From Sparassis latifolia (taxonomy: Eukaryota > Basidiomycota > Agaricomycetes > Polyporales > Sparassidaceae), in contig CM031557.1 in the NCBI GenBank assembly GCA_018466975.1, positions 1,984,001 through 2,048,000 of the forward strand: DNA of 64,000 bases, read 5' to 3'. A program made the translations under genes and the position numbers. Shown here piece after piece: positions 20,704 through 31,799 of this stretch. The notes beneath the pieces were generated by a model, which did no database searches, had not been told where the DNA came from, and saw nothing but the letters and a program-made list of their open reading frames with translations. Numbering within the stretch: position 1 is the first letter of the stretch; each line of letters starts with the position of its first letter.

Positions 20704-23647
20704 TTATCCTCCACCTATGCTGGAGTTGCTGCGGTTCGACGGTGTGCGCGACATGTACGACGCTGGCGGAATAGGGAGCGTGTTCTGGTCGCGGACGAGC
20801 CGTGCCTCCTTGGCGTGTGCTTGTCTGACATAGGCGAATCGCTGGAAGTGGTTCAGGGCCTGAAGGAACTGTACTCCGATCTGCGCAGTGGAGTGTAAGT
20901 AAACACGTTCCCGAACATGCCTGGGATTGTGAACTGACCGAGTGCGAACGCAGTTCGTTGAAGATGTTAACAGTGTAATCTCGCACCGCCTCCTGCTGGT
21001 GGAACAGTCCGAAGCTGAGCGGAAGCAGGCCATTCTGGTGGGGCGGAAGATGGGCTAGAAGCTGACAATTCCATTATGTGAATTTGTAGCACAGTAATCC
21101 AATAGACCAGGTTACGCACCTCGGTGACTTGATCATAGGTTTGCAAATTTTCTGAGAGGGTTCGCATGATCAGTTCAGCTTCGCCATCTGGCATCCTCTT
21201 CGCATGTCGAAGTCGCAACAACTGATACGACACGTCGAAACCATGTATTGGGTTCGTAGTCATGCTCCTCCTCACATCCTATAACTGAAATGGGTCTTCA
21301 AAGCATCACTGGAGCGGTAGGTCCACTGACTATCTGGTAGAGCCTGTAGCTCTCCGTCCGCCTCCACGCCTCGATCCTGCTCGCGCTCAGCGCGATTTCT
21401 CTGGGGCTGGTAGAGTCGTCCGGGAAGGTGATGCCGCTTCCTAGCCGTCGTTCACCTGCCTTCTCCGTATACGTCACGTTCGGGTATCCAATTGTAGTTG
21501 TGCCTGTGATGTCCTCTTCGTACCGGGAGGCAAGCTTGATAAAGCGGACCAGATATTCCGTGAAGCGTGCCTGTACGAGGGGCTCTCCGTAGTGGGAGCT
21601 GATGAGGGAAAGCAGCTGACAAGATGACAAGGTCAGTCCTTAGCCGGCCTGAGGAGCGACTACGAACGCAGAACCAAAGAGGCGTACATCGTCTATGAAT
21701 TGGTTGTCCGGATGATCTGCCTTGGCAGCGAGGTCGCTCCTCTGTGTAGAGGTCGAATCCCTCCCTGGAATCCGAACGACGTCTTCTTCGCTGCCCACGG
21801 ATCCCTCCGCCCGAAGAGTGCCGGTGCGGATGATGAGCGGACCCTGACTAGGAGGCACCGATGTCGGGTGATAGATGTTGATGTCTTTGGAAACAACCAT
21901 GCGCTTGGTGCCAATATCACATAGAAGGTCCCATGAGCCCGACGCTTCAAAGATCGGGTTCGTCACTCCGGCAATGAACCCCGGGCTACATTTTACAACA
22001 AGTGTGAGCAACCTTCGTGACTCTCGTGAAACAACTCACATAGATTCCCATTCCTCACGGTTTGTTAAATTCGCATATGGAAACGCACGCCTGATAAACC
22101 CTCGCAAGATGGCTCCACAGCCGGATCCGAGGGCACACGCGGAAAGAACGAAGTTCGATACCAAGTGGGCAGGTTTATGATGGCCCAAGAAGATGATACG
22201 TTTACCAGTAAGCAGGGCATTAAACAGCACGATGACCGGAGGAGTGAGTGCCCCGTTTGTATGTAAATGAGGATGGAGAGGGCCACTGAGGGTCGCCTGG
22301 AGCGGTGAGAACGTCGTGATAAGCTCGATGATGGAGTACTGTATAAAGCCTGATCGTCAGTTTCGGAGCTCGCAGAGATGAGTGCTGCACGCACGTCACC
22401 AACTTCCTCCGGAAACGTCGCCAGTGGCAGCTTGATGGGCAAGTGGTGCTCACCGTAGTCGATTATGCCGGGAAAGAAATGCGAGTCCTTCATCACCGCC
22501 ATAGCGAGACTGGACGTGCCCGGCCCCGGTGTCGGATCATCTCGTCTGCCGTGCACGCCGTTCGAGGATGCAGAGACTGAAGACGCGTCGGTGGATCTCC
22601 TACCGCGGAATGGCACGCTGCTAGCGACGCTGCTGCTGCTCGCGCCCGCGCCTGCGACAGCGCCCCCCGGTCCAACTTGCTCCAACCCGCTCTCATCCCC
22701 AACCCACACCGCACTGCCGTCGAGGGAGAACGACGCGTCTGAGGGCGAGGGCTGCGAGGGTGGCGGACGGCTGGCCTCCCTCCGCTCCTCCCGCCGCCGC
22801 ATCAGGATGCCCTCTTCGAAGCTAGACTGCGATTCTACGGAGTTGCTCGCACGGTGCGTCTGCCGAGAGGTTGCAGCCAGGTTGGTCGACTGCTGCGTCG
22901 CGGTGCCAGGGTCTCCGAGGAGGCCCTGCAAGAAGTCGTCGAACTTGTCGAGGAAGACGTCCTTCCGCTCGGAAGCGCGCATGATGAGCTTCTCGTAGCG
23001 CGTCAGGACGGGTGCCATTGAGATGTCCATGGAATTGATCGCGTCGAAGAGACGGGCGAGACAGTCTTGCGACGGGTTGGCGAAGTAATCGTCCAGCGCC
23101 ATGACGAGGACGGGCTGGAGAAGATTTTAGAGAGCTTGGCTCGTCAGTAGACACAACACCTACCTTGAATATCTGGACGAATGGATGCCGCGTACAAATC
23201 GCCATTGCCTTCACCACCGCACCTCTGAGAGCCTTCGAAAACGCGATACATAGAGCACAAAGAATGGACATACCTGCGTGCTGTCTTATCCAGCTTGGTC
23301 CTCACCAGGTTCAACACGTACAATAACTCTGGTTTCTCGCTCTGCTCATATCCATCACTCGCGCCTGGTGACTCCAGAGCAAGGACGGGTGCTATAGTGT
23401 TGAATGGCGTCTGGTTGAGGAAGAATATGGTCCAGTCTTCAGGCTGCTTCTCGGCGCCATCTGGCAACATCAAGTTCGCGAGGAGGCTCCACCATGCGAC
23501 TCAGCGTGAGCTTGCGCGTCAGAACAGAATGAACACACCCTCATCTGTTCCGAGTGGTTGGGGAAACTGGTACGTGAGTAGCGCGCCACGGTCGATGTCG
23601 AAGTCGGCGAGGAGGACGAAGGAGCAATGGTACGCATCGTTGGACAT
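20704..23647 (-). CDS. AFI1: Afi1-type DENN-domain protein (Arf3-interacting, cell polarity/trafficking)
   Basis: Start at ATG 23647: MSNDAYHCSFVLLADFDIDR followed by GALLTYQFPQPLGTDE, the Afi1 docking (longin-like) module. Then LMLPDGAEKQPEDWTIFFLN and ELLYVLNLVRTKLDKTARR. A Ser/Pro-rich insertion is encoded near 22,470-22,900. The DENN core ('SPA' module) reads HLPIKLPLATFPEEVGDYS, FNALLTGKRIIFLGHHKPA and NLTNREEWES, and further exons include GVTNPIFEASGSWDLLCDI. The C-terminus FNELRSHSLGVQFLQALNHF is helical, and the stop is at 20704-20706. In yeast Afi1 binds the GTPase Arf3 and supports polarised growth; DENN proteins commonly act as GTPase exchange factors or adaptors. Membership is firm; function in this fungus is inferred. 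Confidence 0.88.
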
Positions 23648-24684
23648 TACAAGTTGGTTTCCGTAAGTACTCGGCTTCGTTTAGGATGAGACTTGCACCA
23701 GAGCGATTATTTGCGCATGCATCGACGATATGAACGCCCGCCAGCCGAAGGAGGTGTAGAATGGGGGTGAGAGTTGAACGTTGAACGTCGGCGCTAGTCC
23801 AGACATGCGCGAAATGGGCCAACCGTGATGATAACGACACGCGCGCACAGTAAACTGCTTGCTTCAAGTTTGTGGGTCTTTCAAGCTGCATTCAAACTAC
23901 AGACTCTAACAAGCTATGATGATGGTATGTTTTTACAGCTCGCAAGTCAATACTAGTAGTACCGTCGAGTCATCGTCGGGGGTAGCACCAAGTGTTTACC
24001 ACAAATATGCTAGCACTGCTGCCGCCTACCGAAGGTTGTTCGTACAATGATCCGTAGTTTCGGAGCCAGAACAAAACTTCAAGGTACCGAATGACCATGA
24101 CCGTAGCGGCTCGGACGGAAACGATTATCGCCAACTCACAAAAGGAACGCCAAAACGAGTATCAGGGACTTGCGTAGCCTATCCAAGTAGTGCAAATATT
24201 TAGGCGAACATGGACTGTCTTGAACCCTCAGCTTGCTGTAAGTGGTACTATAGAGACAGCACGATGTCGATCGAGATTTGATCGATACGTGACGTTGTGG
24301 CGTATGCTACGCCACACCTGTGAACACTTCCGGCTATCCGACTATCTATCTACATCACCACCATCACCATCACCCAGTGTGCGCTTTGTGCTGTGCTTTA
24401 ACCTGAGGAATGCCACCCCAGATCTAAATTCTGTGCATCAGGGCGAAATTGAAGACTCAGACGAGTCAGTAAGTGGAGCGGCGTTGGTGACACTAATAAT
24501 AACGAACGATCCTACTCACTCTCATGAAACTACACAGAAATACACTAGTGCCACCGTGTGACGTTTACCAGTGAATCTGGCCCCCCGGCGTTTATATCTT
24601 CGTCTTCCTGAGTCATATCTTCAACGTGAGTTTAATCTAGTATGCAACATCCGCGCATTCAGCTTGATCGTCACCTTGCACCAG
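23648..24684. other. Intergenic region with no supported gene
   Basis: About 1 kb upstream of two divergent genes. A 123-codon frame at 24,190-24,561 has no recognisable domain and low-complexity composition (SPPSPSPS); I do not call it. An unannotated 5' exon of the following gene may lie here. Confidence 0.35.
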
Positions 24685-25227
24685 ATGCATAGCGCATTGC
24701 CCAATATGGGAATAGTGCCAGGCATGCATCCACCTCCTAGCGTTGACCATATCAACGAATTCAAGGATCTAGATGTACCAGCCGATGTTCATCTGGTAGT
24801 GACACCTCCGAGCACCTTCCTACATCGACCTGTGCCCAAAGATAACCATTGGGCTATCTTCTGGAATATCTCCAGGAGCACAGACGGTGTCATGCGCCGT
24901 CGCCTACTGCAAATCGTACAGGAAAGGTTGGGGGATGGTTACGCCAATCATCTCACGAATTGGGGTCCGATTACAACGTCTGCGGGAGGACCTACTCCAG
25001 AGTCGAGGAAATTCTTCATCAAGACCATGACTCTCAGCGAAAGGAAGTCATTAGAGGCGATTGCGCAGACCGAAGAAGTCTTGATGCCTGATGGTGTATG
25101 GAATTGTCAAGATTGGATCGAGGCAGTGCTAGATAAGGCGGTCAATGGTGGTATGATCGCCGCAGAAACTGTTGCTGACCTGAAGATAAAGGCTAGAGAA
25201 GTTATTGGGAAACCATTTCATCCTTAA
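24685..25227 (+). CDS. Small hypothetical protein, possibly a fungal DUF6914/DUF7770-like protein
   Basis: A single open frame of 180 residues starts MHSALPNMGIVPGMH, chosen as the first ATG after a stretch that looks like an intron or leader. Visible features are DVHLVVTPPSTFL, a core NHWAIFWNISRSTDG, and a C-terminal CQDWIEAVLDKAV in the context VWNCQDW. The pairing of an N-terminal H-W-A-I strand with a late Cys-Gln-Asp-Trp helix recalls small uncharacterised fungal proteins of the DUF6914/DUF7770 kind; this resemblance is from memory and weak. No signal peptide or membrane helix. Function unknown; the 5' end could extend upstream through an intron. Confidence 0.5.
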   Translation: MHSALPNMGIVPGMHPPPSVDHINEFKDLDVPADVHLVVTPPSTFLHRPVPKDNHWAIFWNISRSTDGVMRRRLLQIVQERLGDGYANHLTNWGPITTSAGGPTPESRKFFIKTMTLSERKSLEAIAQTEEVLMPDGVWNCQDWIEAVLDKAVNGGMIAAETVADLKIKAREVIGKPFHP

Positions 25228-25623
25228 GATGCATGCGCATATGTACTTTTCGCTGAAACGGGAGATTCAATGGCTAAATTTTCTGACCACTGAATTTTAA
25301 ACACGTAGTTCCATCCAGTGCCACATACTGTATACCGTATGTTGCTTGAATATTTACACGGTTACCAAACAGTGATCAGCCCTCTCATCTGGGCAGTCGC
25401 ATCTCGCCAGCAAAACTGCATCGGAATTCAAACCGATCACAGATCTTATGTATATCGCTTCGCACGAGCAGACCGCAAGAACAAGACAAACACCGGCAGA
25501 TTAGTATATAATACAACAACATTTTGATTTTGAACTCTAACACTGGTACACAGTCAATACATCATCCCATCTTCTTCACCTTGATTCACGCGAGGACGTG
25601 GTATTATCAGTGCATCGAGGCTT
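25228..25623. other. Spacer between convergent genes
   Basis: About 400 AT-rich bases between the 3' ends of the small hypothetical gene and the alcohol dehydrogenase gene. Nothing recognisable apart from likely 3' untranslated regions. Confidence 0.4.
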
Positions 25624-27008
25624 TCAGTTCTGCATGTTCAAGACCACGCGGCCGACGACCGTGCCCTGCTCCAAGCCTTCGTACGTCCTAATTAAAAAGA
25701 AACAGGCGTCAGTACACGACAAACGAGCATCGGAATAATAAATAACGCACTCCGCGAGAGCGGACAACGGCTTGACCACATAGAAGCACTTGACCTTACC
25801 ACGAGACGCGATGTCGAGCGCCTCCCGCGCGTCTTGGCGGTTACTGCATGAGGCAAAATTAGTAACAACACGACGGAAAAAGAGACCGCGGTACTGACCC
25901 GACATAGGAGCCGACGATGTTGATGCTCTTGGTGACCGTGAAGAAAATATCCGCATCAAGCGACGCTTTGGCGGGAAGGCCAACGACGACAAGGGTGCCG
26001 CCCATGCGAAGATAGTCGATCGCCTGCTTGTACGCCTGGCTCGTCGCGGCGGTGACGACCGCGGCATGGGGGCCGAGCCCGTCCGTCGCAGCCTTGATGT
26101 CCTTGACGAGGTCCTTCGTCTCCTGAAGTCGATGAACACCTCCGCACCGAGCTTCAGGCACAGGTCGCGCTTCTCCGCGCCGGTGTCGATCGCGACGACG
26201 CGCAGGCCCATCGCGGACGCGTACTGCACCGCAAGATGCCCGAGGCCTCCGCCGGCGCCCGGGAGCACGACCCAGTCGCCGATGTGCGTGTTCGAGTTCT
26301 TGAGCGCGCGGTAGACGGTCACGCCCTGCGATCGGCGCGTGAGATCAGATCCGTTTGCGAGATGAGAACAAAACGTACGGCGCAGAGGATAGAGGCGGCT
26401 TCGGTGCTCGGGAGGTTCTCGGGGATGGGGGTAACATGGCTGACCCAGGAGACGACGTATTGCGAGAAGGTGCCGTCGACGCTGAAGCCGCTGTATTGGC
26501 CGTTCAAGCAGCCTAGTGAGTGAGACTGCATCAGATTGCGTTGGAGAGCCGCCTGAGGAAGAGAAGCGAAGCAAGGCGCCTACTTTGCTCAAGACCCTTC
26601 CTGCACATCTCGCAGTCGAGGCAGGAGTACGCCAACCACTTGATGCCCACCCGCTCGCCGAGCTTGACGGGAGAACCCTGAGTGTGCGCACCGATGGCGA
26701 CGACGATTCCAACACCCTAGCAGTGGGTGAAGATGGATACGTGGGTCATCGTGTAGGGCATATCAAGCGGATCGTACCTCATGTCCACCGATGAGGGGGA
26801 GCTTGGCTTTGATCGGCCAGTCGCCCTTTGCGGCGTGGAGATCGGTGTGGCAGACACCGCTGCAGTCGAGCCTGACAAGACACTCTCCTGGGAGAAGGTC
26901 TGCGGGCTGCTTGACGGGGTGATCGCTCTTGATCTTCAGAGGCGCGCCGGTGCTCTCGACGATGGCAGCGTGCTGGGTCTTTGGGATGACGAAGTTGGGC
27001 GACGACAT
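25624..27008 (-). CDS. ADH1: Zinc-dependent alcohol dehydrogenase (ADH1 type), with apparent one-base frameshift
   Basis: Starts at ATG 27008: [20 protein letters not shown]. Catalytic zinc ligands are seen in [16 protein letters not shown] and GGHEGVGIV; the structural-zinc lobe is [19 protein letters not shown]. The NAD-binding Rossmann motif is [18 protein letters not shown] followed by RVVAIDTG. The family reduces acetaldehyde and other aldehydes with NADH in the cytosol. Introns are canonical and codon use is strongly C/G-ending, as in highly expressed genes. However, at about 26,124-26,128 the frame slips: up to EVFIDF it is in one frame, while [32 protein letters not shown] and [12 protein letters not shown] continue in another, and one extra base would join them. 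The last exons ([31 protein letters not shown]) are normal. This is either a sequencing error or a recent pseudogene. Confidence 0.88.
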
Positions 27009-27086
27009 TTTTGTCTATAGTCTACAATTGTTGTCAACAAGGAGGTGAGTGCAGGGAGTGGTGAAGGATGAGGACGATACACACTC

Positions 27087-27094
27087 CTATTTAT
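27087..27094 (-). promoter_or_regulatory. TATA-like box of the ADH gene
   Basis: Read on the minus strand the sequence is ATAAATAG, about 80 bases upstream of the ADH start codon. Position and match fit a TATA box of a strongly expressed gene; no transcription start evidence is available. Confidence 0.45.
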
Positions 27095-29363
27095 CCTGTC
27101 AGCGGCAGAGCATTGGGGCATGATGCAGATGGAGATGAAGTAGCGTATGGAGTTCGGCTCGAGAAAGGCCTGGACGAAGTTCACTTGGACGATGCCTAGG
27201 CACGCCGGTTCGAGCCGTGGTCTCTCCCTCTATCAGACTATCATTCACCAGCTTTCAACCCTACCTACCTGTCTCCCAAAGGCTTTGCGAGGGCTAGACT
27301 AATCAGACATCCTCTCTCAAACCTACCACTTACCGCGCCATAGGCTGTTCTAGCCCCACCATGACATCCGCAGGCGGACCTCAGCGAACTCTAACGACTG
27401 TCAGACGGCACGATAGTGGTCTGTGAGTACTGTAAGGAAAAGCTGTCTGACTGAGCGACCTAGAGCCGATGAATGTACACGGTCGACTGGCGCATAGACC
27501 TGTCGGAACAACTCAGTTCCTCCGAATCAACCGTACTCCCGACAGTGCGCAGTCACATCCTGCCAATATTTCCATCATGCTTGGCCCGCTAGCATATGGT
27601 CACCACCACACTTGCCACCGCAGTTCCATTAGACATGGGAACGACGTACCTCCACAATTTCACCTCCGTAGAGTCCTCTGACTTGATATGTAGGTCACGC
27701 TGCCCCCTTAAACTGCACTATCTTTCGCGCTGCGCCACTGCAGGAGCTCGATCTCCCGTTCATCCACGGCTCATCGATCATCTGAAAGTCTCGGTTTTCC
27801 TTGCATTCGTTCCTGTGAGTATTCCTGTCATGTCGATTGTAACCGCGCCAGATCCTCGTAAGTTGCACTGACATACTCGAATTACTGAGACTGTATAGGA
27901 GCACTCTTCGGGCCGTAAACGTCACTGGATGACACCGATGTCGATCCCCTTTCAAAAGTCTGCTGTGATAAAATCGCCTTGGTGTCCTTCTATGGAAGTA
28001 AATACTGAAGCTTCCCTGTCAGGACATCCCACTAGCGGTGATATCACTGCCTCCCATGCACCGCGAACGTGGTGTGTCAGGTGCAGTTGCACGCCCCAGT
28101 CGTTTCGAATCTCGAGATCATGTGTGCATCTGCACAGTTCGTGGGTCATCGATTCATCTCGTTAGCTCGCACCTTAGCCTCGATTGTGCTGCACAGGAGT
28201 CAGGCAAATCTGGATGTGAGTGTGTTCGCCCTTTTTCGCTGAAGTTGGTTCTTCCCAACGTCGCTCGGAGTCCGTCCACACGCTGATACATGATAACTAC
28301 ATCGGAGTTAAGTGACGCCTTGTATGTTGTTCCCATCCATCATCGACGGGGAATGTCGAGGAAAGGGCACTTCTGTCGCTGCAGGAAATCCCGACCTCCT
28401 CCCATTGGCTCATCAACAATGGCGCCGCATTTGGACAAGTCGGATGCCATTGGTCGCCACTCGTCGGTGCCCAAGCGGACTTCCATTCGATGCGCGGGAG
28501 TCTAATATTCCCGCCGGGAGCGCGTTCGGAAATCCTGTAGCTTGCTTTCCGCTGTTTGGCGTGCACTAGCAAGATATGCGTAGCTTGTGGGTCCTGCACA
28601 ACGGGGCGGCAATATTGCGGAGTTTTGGATCTTTTTGGCCGTGTAGTTGCATTCCGGACGAGAAGATGGACGATATAAACACCACAAAATAGAGAGGGAT
28701 GAACATCCCTCTCACTTCGGTCTGACCTTGTCAATCGCGCGCACCTCTGTGCTCCAAGAAAAGGAAAAAGGAACTCTCAGGTTGGCTGATATACCCCATA
28801 CCGCCTTCCAGGACACTCTGGATCGAATATGTGTTTGGCGACTGACTGCAATAAATGGACTTTACAAGCAACTTGCTAGTATGCGGACCCGCCCTGACGC
28901 TTCGGGCTGCGGCAATACGAGATATCTATGTACCCCCTCATTCGCCGCTCTGGAGACAGGTCATGGTTGAAATACTGCATCTTGCAAGAACCTGTAGTGT
29001 CCTTGCCTGGCACTTGCCCACTGATATCCTCGTGTGTGCGATAGCGTGTAATAAATGATATTGACTGCTGCCAATACTGTAGGCAATTGAATTTACTTCT
29101 TAGGTCCTGCCTTTTCCGTGGCTTGTCGGAAGGGTATGGTCAAATACCGCCCTCGCCCAGCGTTCATGATTCGGTGGTTGAGTCGTACAGTAGAGCACCG
29201 CAACTTGGGAGAGTCTCAATGGAGTGCTGCATGTACGGTACTTTCCCAGACCGTCTCACGATGCAAGTCACATCGAAACAGGAACGCGCAACGCAGCAGA
29301 TGTAGAAAGAGCAGAACAAGAACCAAATAACGTACGGCGTAAAAGAGAGCTGGAATTAACAAA
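27095..29363. other. Long region with no supported gene
   Basis: More than 2 kb. There are short coding-like stretches, for example an ATG frame at 27,361 ending at a possible GTGAGT donor, and open frames around 27,900-28,970. I could not chain them into a protein with any domain, on either strand. It may hold a rapidly evolving or decayed gene, or a non-coding RNA. Confidence 0.3.
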
Positions 29364-31601
29364 TCAACTGAGCTGGGTGATATTCGCCCCGTTCACGGGG
29401 CCCATGTCCCCACCCACGGCGCCGTGCACCTCGCTCACGCGCGTGCTCTGGCCAGCAGTAACCAAGCCCGTCTGCGCCTGCCCCGCCGCCGCCACGACAC
29501 CGGGCCCCACCACGCCACCCGCCTTCGCAAGCTCGCTCTTGACGGTATCGAGCATACGCTGGAGCCCGACACGCTCATTCACGAGCGCCATGCGTGCGCT
29601 CTCGACGCCCTTCCGCTCCTCCTCGAGCAGTTCCTCGAGCTCCTCGAACTGTGTCATCTTGAGGTCGAGCTTTGTCAGCGTCAACTTGATCAGCGACGCG
29701 AGCGTCGCGCGGATCTGCGCGTCTTCCGCGTCTGCGAGAGCGCGCGCAGCCTTGGCGGAGGACTTGAGCGCGAGGCTCGCCGCGCGAACGACCTTCGAGT
29801 GCGGGATCGTCGCGGTGGGCTTGTGTGAAGAGCCCGGCTCGGAGTCGATGGCCATGCTGTCCGACGCTTGTGTTTGTGCCTCGCCGGACGCACCATCAGG
29901 TGGTAGAGCCACCACTTCGTCCTGCGGTACGTCCTCGTTCATGTGGTCTTCTCCCTGCTTCTCCGCTGCCTCTACTGCATCCTTGTTGTCGTGATCCTCA
30001 GCGGCCTTCTCCGATTTACCCTCTTCCATCGTTTCTTCCGTCTCCTTCTTATCCCCGTCCGTCAGCTCGTGCAGCGCCGTCTTCGCTGCCTCGGCTGCAA
30101 CGCCGGGACCTACGACGCCAGCAAGGAACGCAACAACACTCATCACGGGATTATCAGCTTGGTCAAACGGCACGCGCGCATACCGCAGCGGGCCCATGTT
30201 CCCCTCCGTCGCGACATACGGGTCCTCGATGGGCAGCTGCAGGAACTTGCGAATGCACTGCTGCGCGCTGCGCGAGCCGACGTGCTCCTCGATGGCGGAC
30301 CAATCGTCGTCGTACATCTCCACGCCCTCGAGGAGCAGCAGTACCTCCTGGTCGGTCCAGTCATCCTCAAGACCCGGCCCGTTCCCATGGTGCACGCCCG
30401 ATACCGTCGCAGTGTTCGTCAGCTTGACGAAGTCCCCGCTGAACATGCTCGACGGGAAGCGCCCGTCGAGGTAGCACGGCGGGCAGAGCTCGAAGTTCTT
30501 GGTTTTCAGCGAATGGTACCGCACGGGCGTGCAGTCGACCCCGCATGTGTCGCATTGGTACTTCAGCTGCCGCTCCCCCGACACGCCGTTTGCGGTGCCG
30601 TTCGCAAGCGTGCTCGCTTCTGCCGCGCTGATTTGCCGCGAGGATTTTGAGGTTGTCTGGTAGATGGAAGAGCGGAGCTCAAGCGAAGCGGAAGTGGAAG
30701 ATGACGCGCCCTTTGAGGATCCGTTGACGGCGGCGCCGTTGGGCCCATTTGTTGGTCGTGTGCCGGGGTGTAGAGATTGCAATCCGCGAGGAGTGTCTAG
30801 GATAACTCGGAAGTGCCCTGTAAAGGGAGGAGCAAGCGCTGCTGGACGCTGGTCCGGGTCGATCTTGAGACCAGTTCGATATTAGCAATGTCGACTAATA
30901 CAATTTCGTAGACATACTTGATAGTTAACGAGACCCCATTGTTCGAGGAACGCGTGAACGCGCATGATGGCGCAAACATCTCCCGCAAGGTTTCTGCGAC
31001 ATGCAGTCACAGTGAGATATTCTGACGGCCTGAGCCGGTAAGTGTTGATCATGAAGTCGCGATAGTCCTTGTATATCGCGGGGGTCTTTGACCTATGTCG
31101 AGAATTGAAGAACTCGGGCAAGGCGCGGCGCTCAATTTGGTGAATCTTGGACATGTCGAACCAGGCAGAGTACGACGGTATGATAACTTCGTGTGTCTGC
31201 ACTGCTAGATATTTTCGCGCCTGGTCCTCTAATCGCAGTCTGGTGGCCTCGAGCTGGGCAGGGTCTTCATCGTCGTTCTCCTCCCCCGAGTCGCCCTCCT
31301 CGTCTCCTCCTTCTGCCCCATCGGCCATCGACACGTCCTCTCCACCCTCTCCATCTCCCTCAGCCTTCAGCAGCCGGACAGGAACTGCACTGGCCGGCTC
31401 GCTCGGTGCTGGCCCCGCTTCGGATGGAGGCAGGTTGCCAATGTCGCCGCCTTGTATTGGGTCAAGTTCGCTGCGCTTCCCCGCGGCATTTTCGGGGTCA
31501 ACGGGGGTCACGCCTTGGTTCTGCTGTGGTACTGTAAGTTTGATTCTTTTTGAGTCGGATGCGCCAGGCGAGGGCGACGCTGTGCGCTTTGGTGAAGACA
31601 T
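29364..31601 (-). CDS. SWI3: SWI/SNF-RSC chromatin-remodelling subunit Swi3/Rsc8
   Basis: Two main exons with an intron at about 30,864-30,917. Order of domains: an acidic, Pro/Ser-rich N-terminus ([19 protein letters not shown]); a SWIRM domain ([54 protein letters not shown]); a ZZ-type zinc finger ([30 protein letters not shown]); a SANT domain ([32 protein letters not shown]); a low-complexity Glu/Lys stretch; and a C-terminal leucine-rich coiled coil ([20 protein letters not shown]). This is the full SWIRM-ZZ-SANT-coiled-coil arrangement of the dimeric core subunit of SWI/SNF and RSC complexes, acting in the nucleus. The start is the first ATG of a long open exon. It shares a 198-bp promoter region with the PPR-like gene. 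Confidence 0.95.
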
Positions 31602-31799
31602 GATAGAGGTCTAGTTCGAAGTCGCGTCGCGTACTGATCGCGCATTACGTGCCTGCTACAATTGTGGGACAACAAAAACTTACCCGACAAGTCCTTTACA
31701 CTATCGGAGTTTTAACTATTGTTACAGACTCGTTGTAAGGGGGTTTTTGACTTCACCGTCCAGCCGGACTGCAGTGTGCGCGACAACTCTTCCGGTTGC
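31602..31799. promoter_or_regulatory. Compact divergent promoter of SWI3 and PPR-like genes
   Basis: Only 198 bases separate the two start codons. A TTACAG at about 31,722-31,727 could be a splice acceptor of an upstream PPR exon, which would make the true intergenic distance smaller. Confidence 0.5.

Noticed and set aside
22465..22998. 177-codon plus-strand frame
   Set aside because: Antisense shadow of the Ser/Gly-rich insertion in the Afi1-like gene.
24190..24561. 123-codon frame upstream of the small hypothetical gene
   Set aside because: Low-complexity, no domain, no convincing splice link; could be a 5' exon but unsupported.
29825..30650. Long plus-strand Arg/Pro-rich frames
   Set aside because: Antisense to the GC-rich SWI3 exon; no domain and explained by codon bias.
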